Assembly: GCF_024505055.1 (NCBI RefSeq) | Contig: NZ_JANIBL010000046.1 | Location: 1-41,013 of the forward strand | Length of the DNA: 41,013 nt | Reading direction: 5' to 3' | Origin: Methylomonas rosea | GTDB lineage: Bacteria; Pseudomonadota; Gammaproteobacteria; Methylococcales; Methylomonadaceae | In this document: positions 1 through 9,332 of the stretch, one piece after another | How the letters are laid out: each line of letters begins with the position of its first letter | Position numbering within the stretch: the stretch's first letter is position 1 | The notes under the pieces: generated by a model | The model's input: the letters and a program-made list of their open reading frames with translations, nothing else | What the model was told of the DNA's origin: nothing | Databases searched by the model: none | Program-made: the position numbers and the translations under genes

Positions 1-295
1 CATCGATAGACGACGTTTTTACCGGCAAATGACAGGCATCACCAAAGACATCCGGTACCGAGCCATACCAGTTGGTCGCGGTTTCGAAATAATCCAGACC
101 TACGTAAGTGCAATTTTCTGGCAAAAATTCACGAGGCCATTTGTTAAAGCAGCCGACATCAAGCACGGTCTTATCGCTACCAATAGATTTTATGTATTCA
201 ACAGTTTTATTATTGCCTTGTGTTAGCAACCATTGTGGATGAAACGGAGTGCTCAATAGAGGCTTGAGAAGGTTCTTCAATGCTCTGATATTCAT
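1..295 (-). CDS. Class I SAM-dependent methyltransferase, N-terminal part (cut by left edge)
   Basis: This gene reads leftward from an ATG at 295 and stays open to base 1, giving 98 codons of an incomplete protein. Residues about 45-51 read VLDVGCF, the glycine-rich motif I that binds S-adenosylmethionine in class I methyltransferases. It is followed by YVGLDYFE, the usual motif with an acidic residue that holds the ribose, and by a GDACHLPVKTSSID stretch like motif II of the Methyltransf_11 group. The substrate cannot be told, because the C-terminal substrate-binding half lies outside the window. It lies on the same strand as cysE, 67 bases downstream of it. In many gammaproteobacteria iscR follows trmJ-cysE; here this methyltransferase does. 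Start choice is moderate: AGGCGAG lies 8 bases upstream. Confidence 0.8.
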   Translation of the reverse strand, partial: MNIRALKNLLKPLLSTPFHPQWLLTQGNNKTVEYIKSIGSDKTVLDVGCFNKWPREFLPENCTYVGLDYFETATNWYGSVPDVFGDACHLPVKTSSID

Positions 296-362
296 TAACG
301 CTCGCCTGTACTGTTTTGCTTTATGAACATTACCCAAGAGAAGTACCCAAACTACCTCTTGG

Positions 363-1130
363 CTATTGCTTATCCTTAATTTCACAGTCGTCCAGTGCCG
401 GCATGGCTTGGCGCTGGCAATTGATGCCGGCATCGTTCAATACCCGTTGCATATCTGCTATTTGCTTATCGAGCTGATGGATATGATCAAGCATCAGGTT
501 GATGGCATTAGCGATGGGATCCGGCATATCGCTAGTGGCACCATACGCGTCGAAACCGATTTTCTGCGCCATTGCATCGCGCCGCGCTTTTTCTTGCTTG
601 GCTTTCGCATCGACGATATGCGCGGGAATGCCGACTACCGTGACACCCATCGGCACTGATTTCACCACCACCGAATTGGAACCGACTCGCGCGCCATCGC
701 CGATTTCAATCGGCCCCAGTACCTTGGCTCCGGCCCCTACCACCACGCCGTTGCCTAATGTGGGATGGCGCTTGCCTTTATTCCAACTGGTACCGCCCAA
801 GGTCACGCCGTGATACAGCGTGCAATCGTCTCCAATCACCGCTGTTTCGCCAATCACCACGCCCATGCCGTGATCGATAAAGAACCGCCGGCCGATTTGA
901 GCTCCGGGATGTATTTCAATGCCGGTCAGCCAGCGACCCAAGAACGATAAATAGCGGCCTGCCCATCTGAAGCCGCGTAACCATAGCCAATGACTGCAAT
1001 GGTGAATTAGTAAGGCGTGAAACCCAGGATAGGTCGTTATCACTTCAAAAGCCGACTGCGCGGCCGGGTCTCGGGCAAATACGCAGTTAATATCTTCTTT
1101 GAGTCTGGCCAGCATGGCGTTATTCGGCAT
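363..1130 (-). CDS. cysE: Serine O-acetyltransferase
   Basis: The product transfers acetyl from acetyl-CoA to L-serine, making O-acetylserine, the first step of cysteine synthesis in the cytoplasm. The N-terminal helical domain ([18 protein letters not shown]) is followed from about residue 72 by a left-handed beta-helix of hexapeptide repeats. The catalytic Asp-His pair appears in [12 protein letters not shown] (D86, H87), followed by [11 protein letters not shown] and the acetyl-CoA-binding loop. The length of 255 residues fits the short class of CysE. The C-terminus carries an extra charged helix ([14 protein letters not shown]). The start is uncertain: the ATG at 1130 overlaps the end of trmJ by 11 bases, while the ATG at 1115 (MLARLKED) leaves a 4-base gap and matches usual family starts. 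Neither has a clear Shine-Dalgarno sequence. It is cotranscribed with trmJ. Confidence 0.95.
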   Translation of the reverse strand: MPNNAMLARLKEDINCVFARDPAAQSAFEVITTYPGFHALLIHHCSHWLWLRGFRWAGRYLSFLGRWLTGIEIHPGAQIGRRFFIDHGMGVVIGETAVIGDDCTLYHGVTLGGTSWNKGKRHPTLGNGVVVGAGAKVLGPIEIGDGARVGSNSVVVKSVPMGVTVVGIPAHIVDAKAKQEKARRDAMAQKIGFDAYGATSDMPDPIANAINLMLDHIHQLDKQIADMQRVLNDAGINCQRQAMPALDDCEIKDKQ

Positions 1131-1845
1131 TATGGTTTTGCGAGAAGCGCAGGATGCCTCTCAGGATATCCAGCTCTTTGGTATCGAGCTGGGTCCGATT
1201 AAAGATGCGCCGCAAGCGACGCATGATGGACTTGGAGCGCTCCGGGTGCAGGAAACCAATGTCCGCCATAGTCTGCTGGAGATGTGTATAAAAGGCTTCC
1301 ATTTGTTCGGCCGTCGCCAAAGGCTCTTCGCCCATATCGCCCACCTTGCTGACCATCTCTTGGCCGGACGCGACGAACAATTCGTAGCATACGACTTGCA
1401 CTGCCGCTGCCAAGTTCAGCGAGCTATATTCTGCATTGCAGGGAATCCTCAACAAATAATGGCATAAGTCCAATTCATGGTTTTTTAAACCGGAATTTTC
1501 ACGGCCGAATACCAAGGCTATATTTTGCTTTGGTAATGCACCCACCCATTTTTCGGCTGTTTGCCTGGCAGTCAAACTTGGCCAACTGATGGTTCTATCG
1601 CGCGCACTGGACCCCAATACAATCCGGCAATCGGCAATAGCATCTGGCAAGGAATCGAAGACAGTTGCCGCTCTGAGTACGTCGTCGGCCCCGGAGGCTC
1701 TGGCCGTGGCATCAGCATGCGGAAAGCTTTTTGGAGATACCAAGCGCAGTTGATCCATCTGCATATTTTTCATGGCTCTAGCCACCGCGCCGATGTTGCC
1801 GGGATGGGACGTTTCCACCAAAACCACTTTAAAATGTGATAACAA
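1120..1845 (-). CDS. trmJ: tRNA (cytidine/uridine-2'-O-)-methyltransferase TrmJ
   Basis: This SPOUT-class enzyme methylates the ribose 2'-OH of nucleotide 32 in several tRNAs, using SAM. All three SPOUT motifs are visible: motif 1 [18 protein letters not shown] (residues 11-28), motif 2 [12 protein letters not shown] (109-120) and motif 3 [16 protein letters not shown] (134-149), which form the knotted SAM site. At 241 residues it has the family's length, including a C-terminal helical extension. It is the first gene of the trmJ-cysE pair and is transcribed away from suhB across a 90-base gap that must hold both promoters. The suhB-trmJ-cysE neighbourhood is the common gammaproteobacterial order, here with suhB divergent. 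Confidence 0.93.
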   Translation of the reverse strand: MLSHFKVVLVETSHPGNIGAVARAMKNMQMDQLRLVSPKSFPHADATARASGADDVLRAATVFDSLPDAIADCRIVLGSSARDRTISWPSLTARQTAEKWVGALPKQNIALVFGRENSGLKNHELDLCHYLLRIPCNAEYSSLNLAAAVQVVCYELFVASGQEMVSKVGDMGEEPLATAEQMEAFYTHLQQTMADIGFLHPERSKSIMRRLRRIFNRTQLDTKELDILRGILRFSQNHNAE

Positions 1846-1935
1846 TGCCCGGCCTCTGCGGCTAAAAAAGCAGCGATTCTAGCAAAATTTGCTATCCTAT
1901 CCGAGTTTTCTAACTGCTCATTTTCAATTCGATCT

Positions 1936-2730
1936 ATGCACCCGATGCTTAATATTGCCGTCCGCGCAGCGCGGAACGCCGGCGACCTAATCCAACGCTC
2001 TTCACAAAATATCGAGAAACTCACCATCGATCAAAAAAGCCGTAACGACTACGCATCCGAAGTTGATCGGGCCGCTGAGCAGGAAATTATCAAAGTCATT
2101 CGTGCCGCGTTTCCCGACCATGGGATTCTGGCCGAGGAAAGCGGTGAACACAAAGGTAATGACTACACCTGGATAATCGATCCTTTGGATGGCACCACTA
2201 ATTTTTTACATGGTTTCCCGCAGTATGCCGTATCTATTGCGCTAAAAAACAAGAATAAACTGGAATTGGGCGTGATTTACGACCCCAGCCGCGACGAACT
2301 ATTCACTGCGGAACGCGGTGGCGGGGCAATGCTAAACAATCGCAAAATCCGGGTTACCAAACAAAGCAGTATGCGCGGAGCCCTGATTGGTACCGGCTTT
2401 CCGTTTAAGACCATGGAAAACATCGAACCCTATCTAGGTATGTTTAAAGCGGTTTGCGCAGACTCGGCCGGCATCCGCCGCGCCGGAGCCGCCGCTCTGG
2501 ATATGGCGTATGTGGCCTGCGGCCGTTTGGATGCGTATTGGGAAATCGGCGTTAAGGAATGGGATATTGCCGCCGGGGTATTGTTGGTGCAGGAAGCCGG
2601 CGGCGTTGCCACGGATTTTTCTTTTAACGACAAATATTTACAGTCTGGCAATATTATCGTTGGCAACCCCAAGATGCATCAATTGATGTATCACGCCATC
2701 GAGCCGCATGTGCCGGCGCGCTTAAAATAA
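1936..2730 (+). CDS. suhB: Inositol-1-monophosphatase SuhB
   Basis: The product is a Mg-dependent inositol monophosphatase; in E. coli SuhB also binds RNA polymerase and NusA in rRNA antitermination. Metal-binding motifs are present: ILAEESGE (E67), IDPLDGTTNF (D82, D85) and, near the C-terminus, EWDIAAGVLLVQEAGG. The 264-residue length is typical. The start MHPMLNIAVRAAR is almost the same as in E. coli SuhB, which supports the ATG at 1936 although no Shine-Dalgarno sequence precedes it. It stands alone on the plus strand, 86 bases before the first mtdB gene. Confidence 0.95.
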   Translation: MHPMLNIAVRAARNAGDLIQRSSQNIEKLTIDQKSRNDYASEVDRAAEQEIIKVIRAAFPDHGILAEESGEHKGNDYTWIIDPLDGTTNFLHGFPQYAVSIALKNKNKLELGVIYDPSRDELFTAERGGGAMLNNRKIRVTKQSSMRGALIGTGFPFKTMENIEPYLGMFKAVCADSAGIRRAGAAALDMAYVACGRLDAYWEIGVKEWDIAAGVLLVQEAGGVATDFSFNDKYLQSGNIIVGNPKMHQLMYHAIEPHVPARLK

Positions 2731-2756
2731 AGCGCAATTCGGCATTTAGCCTAGAA

Positions 2757-2786
2757 TTGTTATCGTCTTGCCTTTTCTTTTATACT
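2757..2786 (+). promoter_or_regulatory. Candidate sigma70 promoter for the mtdB pair
   Basis: TTGTTA at 2757-2762 and TATACT at 2781-2786 are 18 bases apart, and the -10 lies 30 bases before the mtdB start codon. This is a pattern match only. A strong AAGAGG ribosome-binding site follows at about 2806-2811. Confidence 0.4.
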
Positions 2787-2816
2787 TACCGGCTAATCAA
2801 ATTATAAGAGGCCATC

Positions 2817-3725
2817 ATGGAAAAACCCTTTATCCTGCACATGCTGACTACAGCTAAGAATTTAAGCCCGTTCGACGTCAATATGGCGATGGACGCAGGC
2901 TGGATTTCAGCAATCCCCTACATCAACGTTGAACCCAGCGAAGTCAGGGGCTTGGTCCAAGATGCTATTTTCTCCCGTAGTCCTAAAGGCCTGTTGCGCA
3001 CCGCCATTTTCATCGGTGGCAGAGAGACCAAGCAAGCAATGGATATGTTGAAAATGGCAAAAAACTCCATGGTGCCGCCTTTCGAAGTATCAGTATTCGC
3101 TGACCCTAGCGGCGCATTTACCACTGCTGCGGGTATGGTTGCTGCGGTTGAGAAGGAATTGGCTGAAAAATTCGATACCACGCTGGAAGGTAAAAATGTT
3201 ATCGCCCTAGGCGGTACCGGTCCTGTCGGCCAAGCCGCAGCGGTGATTGCCGCTCAAGCAGGGGCTAAAGTCAGAATCATCGGCAGACAATTGGATAAAG
3301 CGGAACGCACCGCAGAGCTATGCAGCGAAGAATTTGGCGATGGCAAAATCACGGTGCTGGCAGGCGCCGACGCCGACAAAGCAGAATACATGAAAACCGC
3401 CGATGTGGTTTTTGCAACGGGTGCGGCCGGTATTGAGTTGCTTAGCACCGAATTAATTGCCAAAGCAGGGCAATTGAAAGTAGCCGCCGATGTCAATGCG
3501 GTACCGCCAGCCGGTATTGCCGGTGTTGATGCGTTCGATAACGGCAAGCCTTTAGCCGGATCTACCAGTGGTGCGGTAGGCATAGGCGCATTGGCGATAG
3601 GCAATATCAAATACCAAGCGCAAAGCCGTCTGCTGAAAAGAATGCTGGAAAGCGATCAACCGCTGTTTTTGCATTTCGAACACGCTTTTGAAGTCGCTCG
3701 CGAATTCATCAAATCGTCTAAGTAA
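2817..3725 (+). CDS. mtdB: Methylene-tetrahydromethanopterin dehydrogenase, paralogue 1 (MtdB family)
   Basis: The enzyme oxidises methylene-H4MPT to methenyl-H4MPT with NAD(P), a central step of formaldehyde oxidation in methylotrophs. The N-terminal pterin-binding domain (FILHMLTT; QDAIFSRSP; IFIGGRE; FEVSVFADPSGA at about 89-100) is followed by a Rossmann fold with GGTGPVG at 132-138. The strand after it ends in IIGRQLDK, placing Gly156-Arg157 where the cofactor ribose is contacted. An arginine there usually favours NADP, so NADP use or dual use is my inference. The length of 302 residues is normal. AAGAGG sits 5 bases upstream of the ATG. The second paralogue follows 47 bases later, so the two are probably cotranscribed. 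Confidence 0.9.
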   Translation: MEKPFILHMLTTAKNLSPFDVNMAMDAGWISAIPYINVEPSEVRGLVQDAIFSRSPKGLLRTAIFIGGRETKQAMDMLKMAKNSMVPPFEVSVFADPSGAFTTAAGMVAAVEKELAEKFDTTLEGKNVIALGGTGPVGQAAAVIAAQAGAKVRIIGRQLDKAERTAELCSEEFGDGKITVLAGADADKAEYMKTADVVFATGAAGIELLSTELIAKAGQLKVAADVNAVPPAGIAGVDAFDNGKPLAGSTSGAVGIGALAIGNIKYQAQSRLLKRMLESDQPLFLHFEHAFEVAREFIKSSK

Positions 3726-3772
3726 TTAGCTAAGCTCCCCAAAGTCTGCCTATCACAGAGGGTAAGGTAAAA

Positions 3773-4678
3773 ATGGCAAAACGCAGCATACTTCACATGT
3801 TCGACCCCATGCCAAACAACAGTCCGTTTGACATTAACATGGCACTCGACGCAGGCTTTGATGTGCTGATGCCGTATTCCAACGTCAAACTGGAGAGCAT
3901 TCACAATTTGACCCAAGATGCGATTTTTTCGCGTAGTCCGTCGGCCAGTAAAAAAACCGCGATATTTATCGGCGGCAGAGATATGGGCATGGCTATCGAC
4001 ATGTTGCAGGCCACAAAACCGGCTATGGTGCCGCCGTTTGAGGTTTCAGTATTTGCCGATCCTAGCGGAGCTTGTACCACAGCGGCAGCCTTGGTAGCCT
4101 GCGTAGAAAAAGCGCTGAAAGAACATCATGGCAAGGAATTGAGGGGCTGCAAGGCAGTTGTTTTCGGCGGCACCGGTCCGGTCGGTATCGCCACCGGCGT
4201 GATAGCGTCCTTGCAAGGCGCAGAAACAATCTTGGTGGATCATCTATCAATAGATTCCGCTAAGGACGCGGCCAAACAATACAACCGGCGCTTTGGCGCC
4301 AGCATGACTGGCGGCGTTGCCCATAATGACGAAGAAAAAGCAGCATTAATAGCCGATGCAGACGTGGTATTTTGCACCGCAAAAGCCGGTATCCGCGTCA
4401 TCAATGCCGTAGTTCTCGCGCAAGCCAAGCAATTGAAAGTGGCTGGCGACGTCAATGCGGTACCGCCATCCGGCATAGAAGGCGTAGCGCTAAACGATTT
4501 ATCGGCGCCGTTAACCTTGGCGAATCAGTCCACTAATGCCGTTGGGGTTGGCGCGCTGGCGATAGGTAATGTTAAATACCAGTTACAACACGAATTGTTA
4601 AAAATGATGCTGGAAGCTGAGAAACCGGTATTTCTGGATTTTCGGGAAGCGTTTACCAAGGCTCGCACCTTGGTTTAA
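3773..4678 (+). CDS. Methylene-tetrahydromethanopterin dehydrogenase, paralogue 2 (MtdB/MtdC-like)
   Basis: This is a tandem paralogue of the preceding gene with the same domain order and many shared motifs: QDAIFSRSP, TAIFIGGRD, VPPFEVSVFADPSGA, GGTGPVG at 132-138, DVNAVPPSGIEG and GALAIGNVKYQ. The strand after the glycine loop ends in ILVDHLSIDSAK, placing Asp156 where paralogue 1 has Gly-Arg. An acidic residue at that place binds the free ribose hydroxyls of NAD and repels the 2'-phosphate of NADP. I therefore infer NAD specificity and a divided job between the two copies. Its Shine-Dalgarno sequence is AGAGGGTAAGG. A weak inverted repeat (CAGGGA/TCCCTG, 4685-4716) follows the stop and could end transcription. 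Confidence 0.87.
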   Translation: MAKRSILHMFDPMPNNSPFDINMALDAGFDVLMPYSNVKLESIHNLTQDAIFSRSPSASKKTAIFIGGRDMGMAIDMLQATKPAMVPPFEVSVFADPSGACTTAAALVACVEKALKEHHGKELRGCKAVVFGGTGPVGIATGVIASLQGAETILVDHLSIDSAKDAAKQYNRRFGASMTGGVAHNDEEKAALIADADVVFCTAKAGIRVINAVVLAQAKQLKVAGDVNAVPPSGIEGVALNDLSAPLTLANQSTNAVGVGALAIGNVKYQLQHELLKMMLEAEKPVFLDFREAFTKARTLV

Positions 4679-4720
4679 GTATTTCAGGGATGTTTGTTAG
4701 CCGACACGCGTCCCTGCTAT

Positions 4721-5359
4721 TTAAAGAGCATCCAAATAATTAAATTTGACCGCCAGCCTGGTTAATTCCACATCGTTTTTTATATTCAACTTGCGATACA
4801 AGCGATAGCGATAAGTATTGATGGTCTTATCGCTCAGTTGCAAGGCTTCCGACATTTCCTGAATACTCTTGCCACACAAGATCAAACGCACCACTTCAGT
4901 CTCGCGCTGGGAAAGCTGTAAAAAAGGCGAAACATCCGCACCAGGCAAAAACTGAAAAGCCAAATTACTGGCCACATCCTGGCATAAATACCGCTTACCG
5001 GAAATTACCGATTTAATCGCCGCCACCATTTCGCTGACCGGTGAAGCCTTGGACACGAAGCCGACCACACCCAGTTTCAGCAACTGTTGCGGAATAGGCC
5101 CGTCGTTGTGCACCGACAAGGCAATGATTTTAATCGATGGCCGAGATTGCAGTATGCGCCGGCACGCTTCAAATCCGCCTATGCCAGGCATATTAATGTC
5201 CATCAAAATGACATCGGGCGGCTCTTGCTCGACAATGCGCAGCGCTTCCTCGCCGCAATTACATACGGCGACCACAACAATATCCTTTTCAGTTGCCAGC
5301 AAAGCTTCTATGCCGCTTCTGACAAGCTCATGATCATCAACCAGCAGTACTTTAATCAT
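4721..5359 (-). CDS. gacA: NarL/FixJ-type response regulator, GacA/UvrY-like
   Basis: The product is a two-component response regulator of 212 residues. The receiver domain (1-120) has the acidic pair in LLVDDHE, the phosphoacceptor D54 in ILMDINMPG and a conserved lysine in GFVSKASP. The C-terminal LuxR-type helix-turn-helix (about 148-205) reads LSQRETEVVRLILCGKSIQEMSEALQ and continues SDKTINTYRYRLYRKLNI. The TVNSYRYR-like recognition helix and the whole layout closely resemble E. coli UvrY and Pseudomonas GacA, which switch on Csr/Rsm small RNAs under a BarA/GacS kinase. No kinase gene is adjacent. AAGGA sits 4 bases before the ATG. It is divergent from proS. The gene symbol rests on remembered similarity. 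Confidence 0.85.
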   Translation of the reverse strand: MIKVLLVDDHELVRSGIEALLATEKDIVVVAVCNCGEEALRIVEQEPPDVILMDINMPGIGGFEACRRILQSRPSIKIIALSVHNDGPIPQQLLKLGVVGFVSKASPVSEMVAAIKSVISGKRYLCQDVASNLAFQFLPGADVSPFLQLSQRETEVVRLILCGKSIQEMSEALQLSDKTINTYRYRLYRKLNIKNDVELTRLAVKFNYLDAL

Positions 5360-5522
5360 AACTTCCTTTTTCGGGGTCTTCTATCCACCCAAGTTTCCCA
5401 AATTTCACCAACAACAGCAACGCTAAAAGTTAGTAGGATAGACCCAAATGGCGTCGTTGATTCGTGGTTTTGGCGTTTAGCCGTTAAAATAGCGGTTTTG
5501 ATAAACCAACCTCAGGGCCAAT

Positions 5523-7232
5523 ATGCGCACTTCCCAATTTCCTCTTAGTACCGTCAAAGAAATACCGGCCGACGCCGAAATAGCCAGTCACAAACTAATG
5601 ATACGCGCCGGCTTGATCCGCAAACTTGCCGCCGGGGTATACACCTGGCTGCCGCTGGGTTTGCGGGTATTACGTAAAGTAGAGCATATTGTGCGTGCGG
5701 AAATGAACAAAGCCGGTGGTTTGGAAGTGCTGATGCCGGCCTTACAACCCGCTGAGTTATGGCAGGAAACCGGGCGTTGGGAAAAATACGGGCCGGAATT
5801 GGCGCGACTGAAAGACCGTCACGACCGCGAATTTTGTCTGGGCCCGACGCACGAGGAAATCATCACCGATTTAGCCCGTCATGAATTGAAAAGTTACAAA
5901 CAGTTGCCTATCACTTATTATCAAATTCAGAGTAAATTCCGTGACGAAATCCGTCCGCGTTTCGGTGTGATGCGTTCGCGCGAGTTCATCATGAAAGACG
6001 CGTACTCGTTCCATCTCGATCAGGAGTCGCTACAAGCGACCTACGACGTAATGTATCAAGCCTACACCAATATTTTTAACCGTTTTGGTTTGAAATTCCG
6101 GGCAGTGATAGCCGACTCCGGCTCAATTGGCGGCGCGGTTTCCCATGAATTCCACGTACTTGCCGAATCCGGCGAAGACGCAATAGCTTTTTCCACCACC
6201 AGCGATTATGCCGCGAATGTCGAAAAAGCCGAAGCTCTAACGCCGGAAGGGACACGCGCCGAGCCGACCCAAAGCAAAACGTTGGTTGATACGCCAAATC
6301 AGCACAGCATCGAAGATGTCAGCGGGTTTTTTAAGGTCGATGCTACGCAGTGTCTGAAAACTTTGATCGTCAGAGGCGAGAACGACAGCTTGGTTGCGCT
6401 GTTGTTGCGTGGCGATCACGAATTAAACCCGATTAAAGCCGAAAAAATCGACGGTGTACTGTCGCCACTGCAATTTGCCAGCGATGAAGAAATTCTCGGC
6501 GCCTGCAACTGCAAACCCGGCTCGATAGGTCCTATCGGCCTGAGCATAAAAATAGTCGCTGATCGTGGCGTGACTTTGATGTCCGACTTTATTTGCGGCG
6601 CAAACCAAGACGGCAAGCATTATCAAGGTGTCAATTGGCAACGCGACTTAGAGTTGCCGGATCACATTGCCGACTTGCGCATGGTGGTCGAAGGCGATCC
6701 GAGCCCGGACGGCAAAGGGCAAATTACCATTGCCAGAGGCATCGAAGTGGGCCATATTTTTCAGCTGGGCACTAAATACAGCGAAGCGATGAACGCCGCC
6801 ATTGTTAACGAAGCCGGCAAAAACCAAATCATGATCATGGGCTGCTATGGTATTGGTATTTCGCGGGTGGTCGCGGCCGCTATAGAACAAGGCCACGATG
6901 AGCGCGGCATTATCTGGCCCAACGAACTGGCGCCTTTTCAAGTGGCTATTTGCCCGATGAATATGCATAAGTCCGATCGCTTGATCGATACGGTCGATAA
7001 TATCTATAAGGATTTAACAGATGCCGGCATCGAAGTATTACTGGACGACAGAAAGGTGCGCGCGGGATTCATGTTCTCGGATATGGAGCTGATCGGTATT
7101 CCGCACCGAATTGTAATCGGCGACCGCGGCCTGGATAGCGGCACCGTCGAATATCAAGGCCGAATGGATAAAGAAAGCCAAAATGTTGAGTTCGGCAATC
7201 TAGTCAGCTTTATCAAGGACAAGCTGGCTTAG
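5523..7232 (+). CDS. proS: Prolyl-tRNA synthetase
   Basis: The enzyme charges tRNA-Pro with proline in the cytoplasm. It is a class II aminoacyl-tRNA synthetase of the bacterial type, 569 residues long. Motif 1 lies around [22 protein letters not shown], motif 2 around [26 protein letters not shown] (about 139-164) and motif 3 around [17 protein letters not shown]. The YbaK-like editing insertion, which clears Ala-tRNA-Pro, occupies roughly residues 235-385 and includes [15 protein letters not shown] and GPIGL. The anticodon-binding domain forms the last 100 residues. CAGGG lies 6 bases upstream of the ATG. The gene is monocistronic and ends in a strong terminator. Confidence 0.97.
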   Translation: MRTSQFPLSTVKEIPADAEIASHKLMIRAGLIRKLAAGVYTWLPLGLRVLRKVEHIVRAEMNKAGGLEVLMPALQPAELWQETGRWEKYGPELARLKDRHDREFCLGPTHEEIITDLARHELKSYKQLPITYYQIQSKFRDEIRPRFGVMRSREFIMKDAYSFHLDQESLQATYDVMYQAYTNIFNRFGLKFRAVIADSGSIGGAVSHEFHVLAESGEDAIAFSTTSDYAANVEKAEALTPEGTRAEPTQSKTLVDTPNQHSIEDVSGFFKVDATQCLKTLIVRGENDSLVALLLRGDHELNPIKAEKIDGVLSPLQFASDEEILGACNCKPGSIGPIGLSIKIVADRGVTLMSDFICGANQDGKHYQGVNWQRDLELPDHIADLRMVVEGDPSPDGKGQITIARGIEVGHIFQLGTKYSEAMNAAIVNEAGKNQIMIMGCYGIGISRVVAAAIEQGHDERGIIWPNELAPFQVAICPMNMHKSDRLIDTVDNIYKDLTDAGIEVLLDDRKVRAGFMFSDMELIGIPHRIVIGDRGLDSGTVEYQGRMDKESQNVEFGNLVSFIKDKLA

Positions 7233-7254
7233 TGTTGATTTGATGAGTCAGACG

Positions 7255-7285
7255 AAAAAGGGCGCAAATTGCGCCCTTTTTTATT
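7255..7285 (+). terminator. Rho-independent terminator of proS (probably bidirectional)
   Basis: A GGGCGC/GCGCCC stem with an AAATT loop is preceded by AAAAA and followed by TTTTTT. The A-run on the other side allows it to act also on rubredoxin transcripts coming from the minus strand. Confidence 0.9.
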
Positions 7286-7303
7286 TACTGCACTAGACGC
7301 TTG

Positions 7304-7474
7304 TTAGCGTACCAGAGTAAACATGGATTTTACCGCGCCGCATTTAGGGCAACCCCAATCTTCCGGTACGTCTTCCCAGCGAGTACCGGGCGCGACACCG
7401 TTGCGTGGATCGCCCAATTGCTCGTCGTAAATGTGGCCGCAGGTTTTACATTTGTATTTTCTATACTCTGCCAT
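7304..7474 (-). CDS. Rubredoxin
   Basis: This is a 56-residue mononuclear iron electron carrier. Iron is held by two Cys-X2-Cys pairs, C9/C12 in [10 protein letters not shown] and C42/C45 in WGCPKCGA. The core between them ([15 protein letters not shown]) is canonical for rubredoxin. The frame is open further upstream, but GAGGA lies 8 bases before the ATG at 7474 and rubredoxins start just so, therefore I chose this start. It stands alone, convergent with proS. Partners could be an alkane hydroxylase or an oxygen- or peroxide-reducing system, but none is encoded nearby. Confidence 0.95.
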   Translation of the reverse strand: MAEYRKYKCKTCGHIYDEQLGDPRNGVAPGTRWEDVPEDWGCPKCGAVKSMFTLVR

Positions 7475-7718
7475 GGATTGATTCCTCGAATTGTAATCAC
7501 GGTTTAAAGAAAGCTCGGCGATTGTAGCCGATGCTCTGTGCACAAAAAACCACGAAGATTTGGAGGGGATTGTTCGGGATACCTGAAATTGGTCCAGCGG
7601 GGCTTAATTTGTCTATCTTTAAAGCGATCTAATTGCATGATTTTGATAAATAAAGATCAATTTTTTACCATGTTCAGTATTTGGCCGATTCAGGCCATGC
7701 CCCATGATAGGATGGTAT

Positions 7719-9041
7719 TCATTCTGTCGTATTTGCAATGATCTTATGAATTCGTTTGGTGCTAATGCCGATGATGACCAAAATAAACGGAATCGATATG
7801 CCTTCCACCAACTCGGCATCAACATGCCATCCTAAACTGTGAAACGCTTCGGCGATTTTGCCGATGAGGCTCGCAGCATAATAGGTGATAGCTACCATCG
7901 AAATGCCTTCAACCATTTGTTGCATGCGCAACTGCATTTTTGCGCGCAGGGCCATGGACGATAACAGGCCCTGATTCTGCCGCTCGATAATAATGTCGAC
8001 TTTGGTACGCAACAACTGGCTGGCATTGCTCACGCGTTCGGAAACCAGTGTGAAGCGGTGGGACACAGAGTTGCAGGTATGCATCGCCGGCTCCATCCGC
8101 CGTTTCATGAATTCGCCCAAGGTTTGAATGCCCTGAATCCGCACTTCGCGCAAGTCTTCCAGACGCTGGCCGACCAATTGGTAGTATGCGCTCGCTGCGG
8201 CAAAGCGAAATTGATGCGTGGAAATATGGTTCTCCACTTCAGCCGCCAACGCTGTTAACTCATCCAGTAGTCTGGCGTCATCGTTATCCGGCTGGGTCAT
8301 CGAATTGGTGATGGTGTACAGCTGCCGATCAGCCTTTTTTAATTCCGGATACAGTTTGCGCGCGATAGGAAACGCCAACAGCGCCATCACCCGATAAACT
8401 TCAATATCGAACAAGCGATGCAATAAGCGTCCGGCCTGTGCGGTTCTTAAGTTTTGATTCACCACCAAAAAGCGGCTAAAGCCATCGACATGAATCCGAA
8501 AATCGGTAAACACGGCCGCCGCACCGCCGGTCACTTTTGAGCCGACGATTGGGTTGCCGGCAAAGTAGGTGGTTAGTGGCGATAAATCCATTTCGTCTTG
8601 GTAATTAACGTCTGCTGCTGATACGACGCTGGCGTGAGCGGCAACGATCACTCTACCGCTGATCTGCGATAACCAATCGACCGGGACTTTTTTTAAAGCC
8701 GGGTCTGCAAACGGCTCCGCGGCGGTGTCGTAGGCATAAAAGCTGTAGGTGCTGAATTCGCCGTGTTGCTCCCAGCTCATTTGAAATGCATCAAAGCTGG
8801 CGCTAAAGTGATCGGCATCTTGGTCGGGCGGCGTCGTTCCAAACCGCTCGCAGAGCGCTTTCAAATGCCGACGTTCCTGCATTTTTTCGTCGCTTGATAG
8901 CGATAACGCCAGGTAACTGGCCCTGACCGGCAAGCTAAGAATAGACGAGGCCCTGGCATGGACCTCGTTGTGCAACACAAACCGTTGCGGATGATTTTCC
9001 GGGATCTGAAATAAGGTGGTCACGAGTAAATTGGGTAGCAT
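7719..9041 (-). CDS. DUF3422 family membrane-anchored protein
   Basis: This 440-residue protein fits the DUF3422 (COG4949) family of predicted membrane-anchored proteins, whose function is unknown. The N-terminal region (HPQRFVLHNEVHARASS) carries the family's characteristic sequence around an H-N-E-V-H-A core. A long soluble part follows, then a helical, probably coiled segment (about 265-380) and two hydrophobic segments near the C-terminus (about 388-410 and 415-435), the last ending in basic residues (TKRIHK). The layout suggests a cytoplasmic body held to the membrane by a C-terminal hairpin, as in CorA-type proteins, but that resemblance is only topological. There is no clear ribosome-binding site. 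It is monocistronic. Confidence 0.75.
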   Translation of the reverse strand: MLPNLLVTTLFQIPENHPQRFVLHNEVHARASSILSLPVRASYLALSLSSDEKMQERRHLKALCERFGTTPPDQDADHFSASFDAFQMSWEQHGEFSTYSFYAYDTAAEPFADPALKKVPVDWLSQISGRVIVAAHASVVSAADVNYQDEMDLSPLTTYFAGNPIVGSKVTGGAAAVFTDFRIHVDGFSRFLVVNQNLRTAQAGRLLHRLFDIEVYRVMALLAFPIARKLYPELKKADRQLYTITNSMTQPDNDDARLLDELTALAAEVENHISTHQFRFAAASAYYQLVGQRLEDLREVRIQGIQTLGEFMKRRMEPAMHTCNSVSHRFTLVSERVSNASQLLRTKVDIIIERQNQGLLSSMALRAKMQLRMQQMVEGISMVAITYYAASLIGKIAEAFHSLGWHVDAELVEGISIPFILVIIGISTKRIHKIIANTTE

Positions 9042-9332
9042 TAGAGGTTAGCGTCTATAGCGTTTACCGGTGAATATATCGTAGAGAAGGGGTAGCTTGC
9101 TACTGCCTATGTGAAAGCGCGCTATGGAGATGAAAAATCCTAGCGTTTTGCCTTGCTGGCGTTCCTACTCAAGTTTGTTGATGAAGCGGGTTGTGCCGAG
9201 CAAGGTTTTGATTTGATATAGGCATATGGATTTTGCCAAGTCTAGTGCTTCCGGCGCAGACCGTTTTTTGTTTTTTCCACCGATTCATGGGTTTAACTAA
9301 TCGGTTGCGGCGTTTATGTCCGCCGCTGTGCA
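9042..9332. other. Gap without a recognised gene; two small hairpins
   Basis: No open frame here has a start and ribosome-binding site I would trust. Two adjacent inverted repeats stand out: ACCGATT/AATCGGT (about 9279-9304) and GCGGCG/CGCCGC (about 9308-9328). They lie just past the stop of the minus-strand gene at 9333-9554 but lack a T-run in that direction, so they are not an obvious terminator. Confidence 0.4.
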
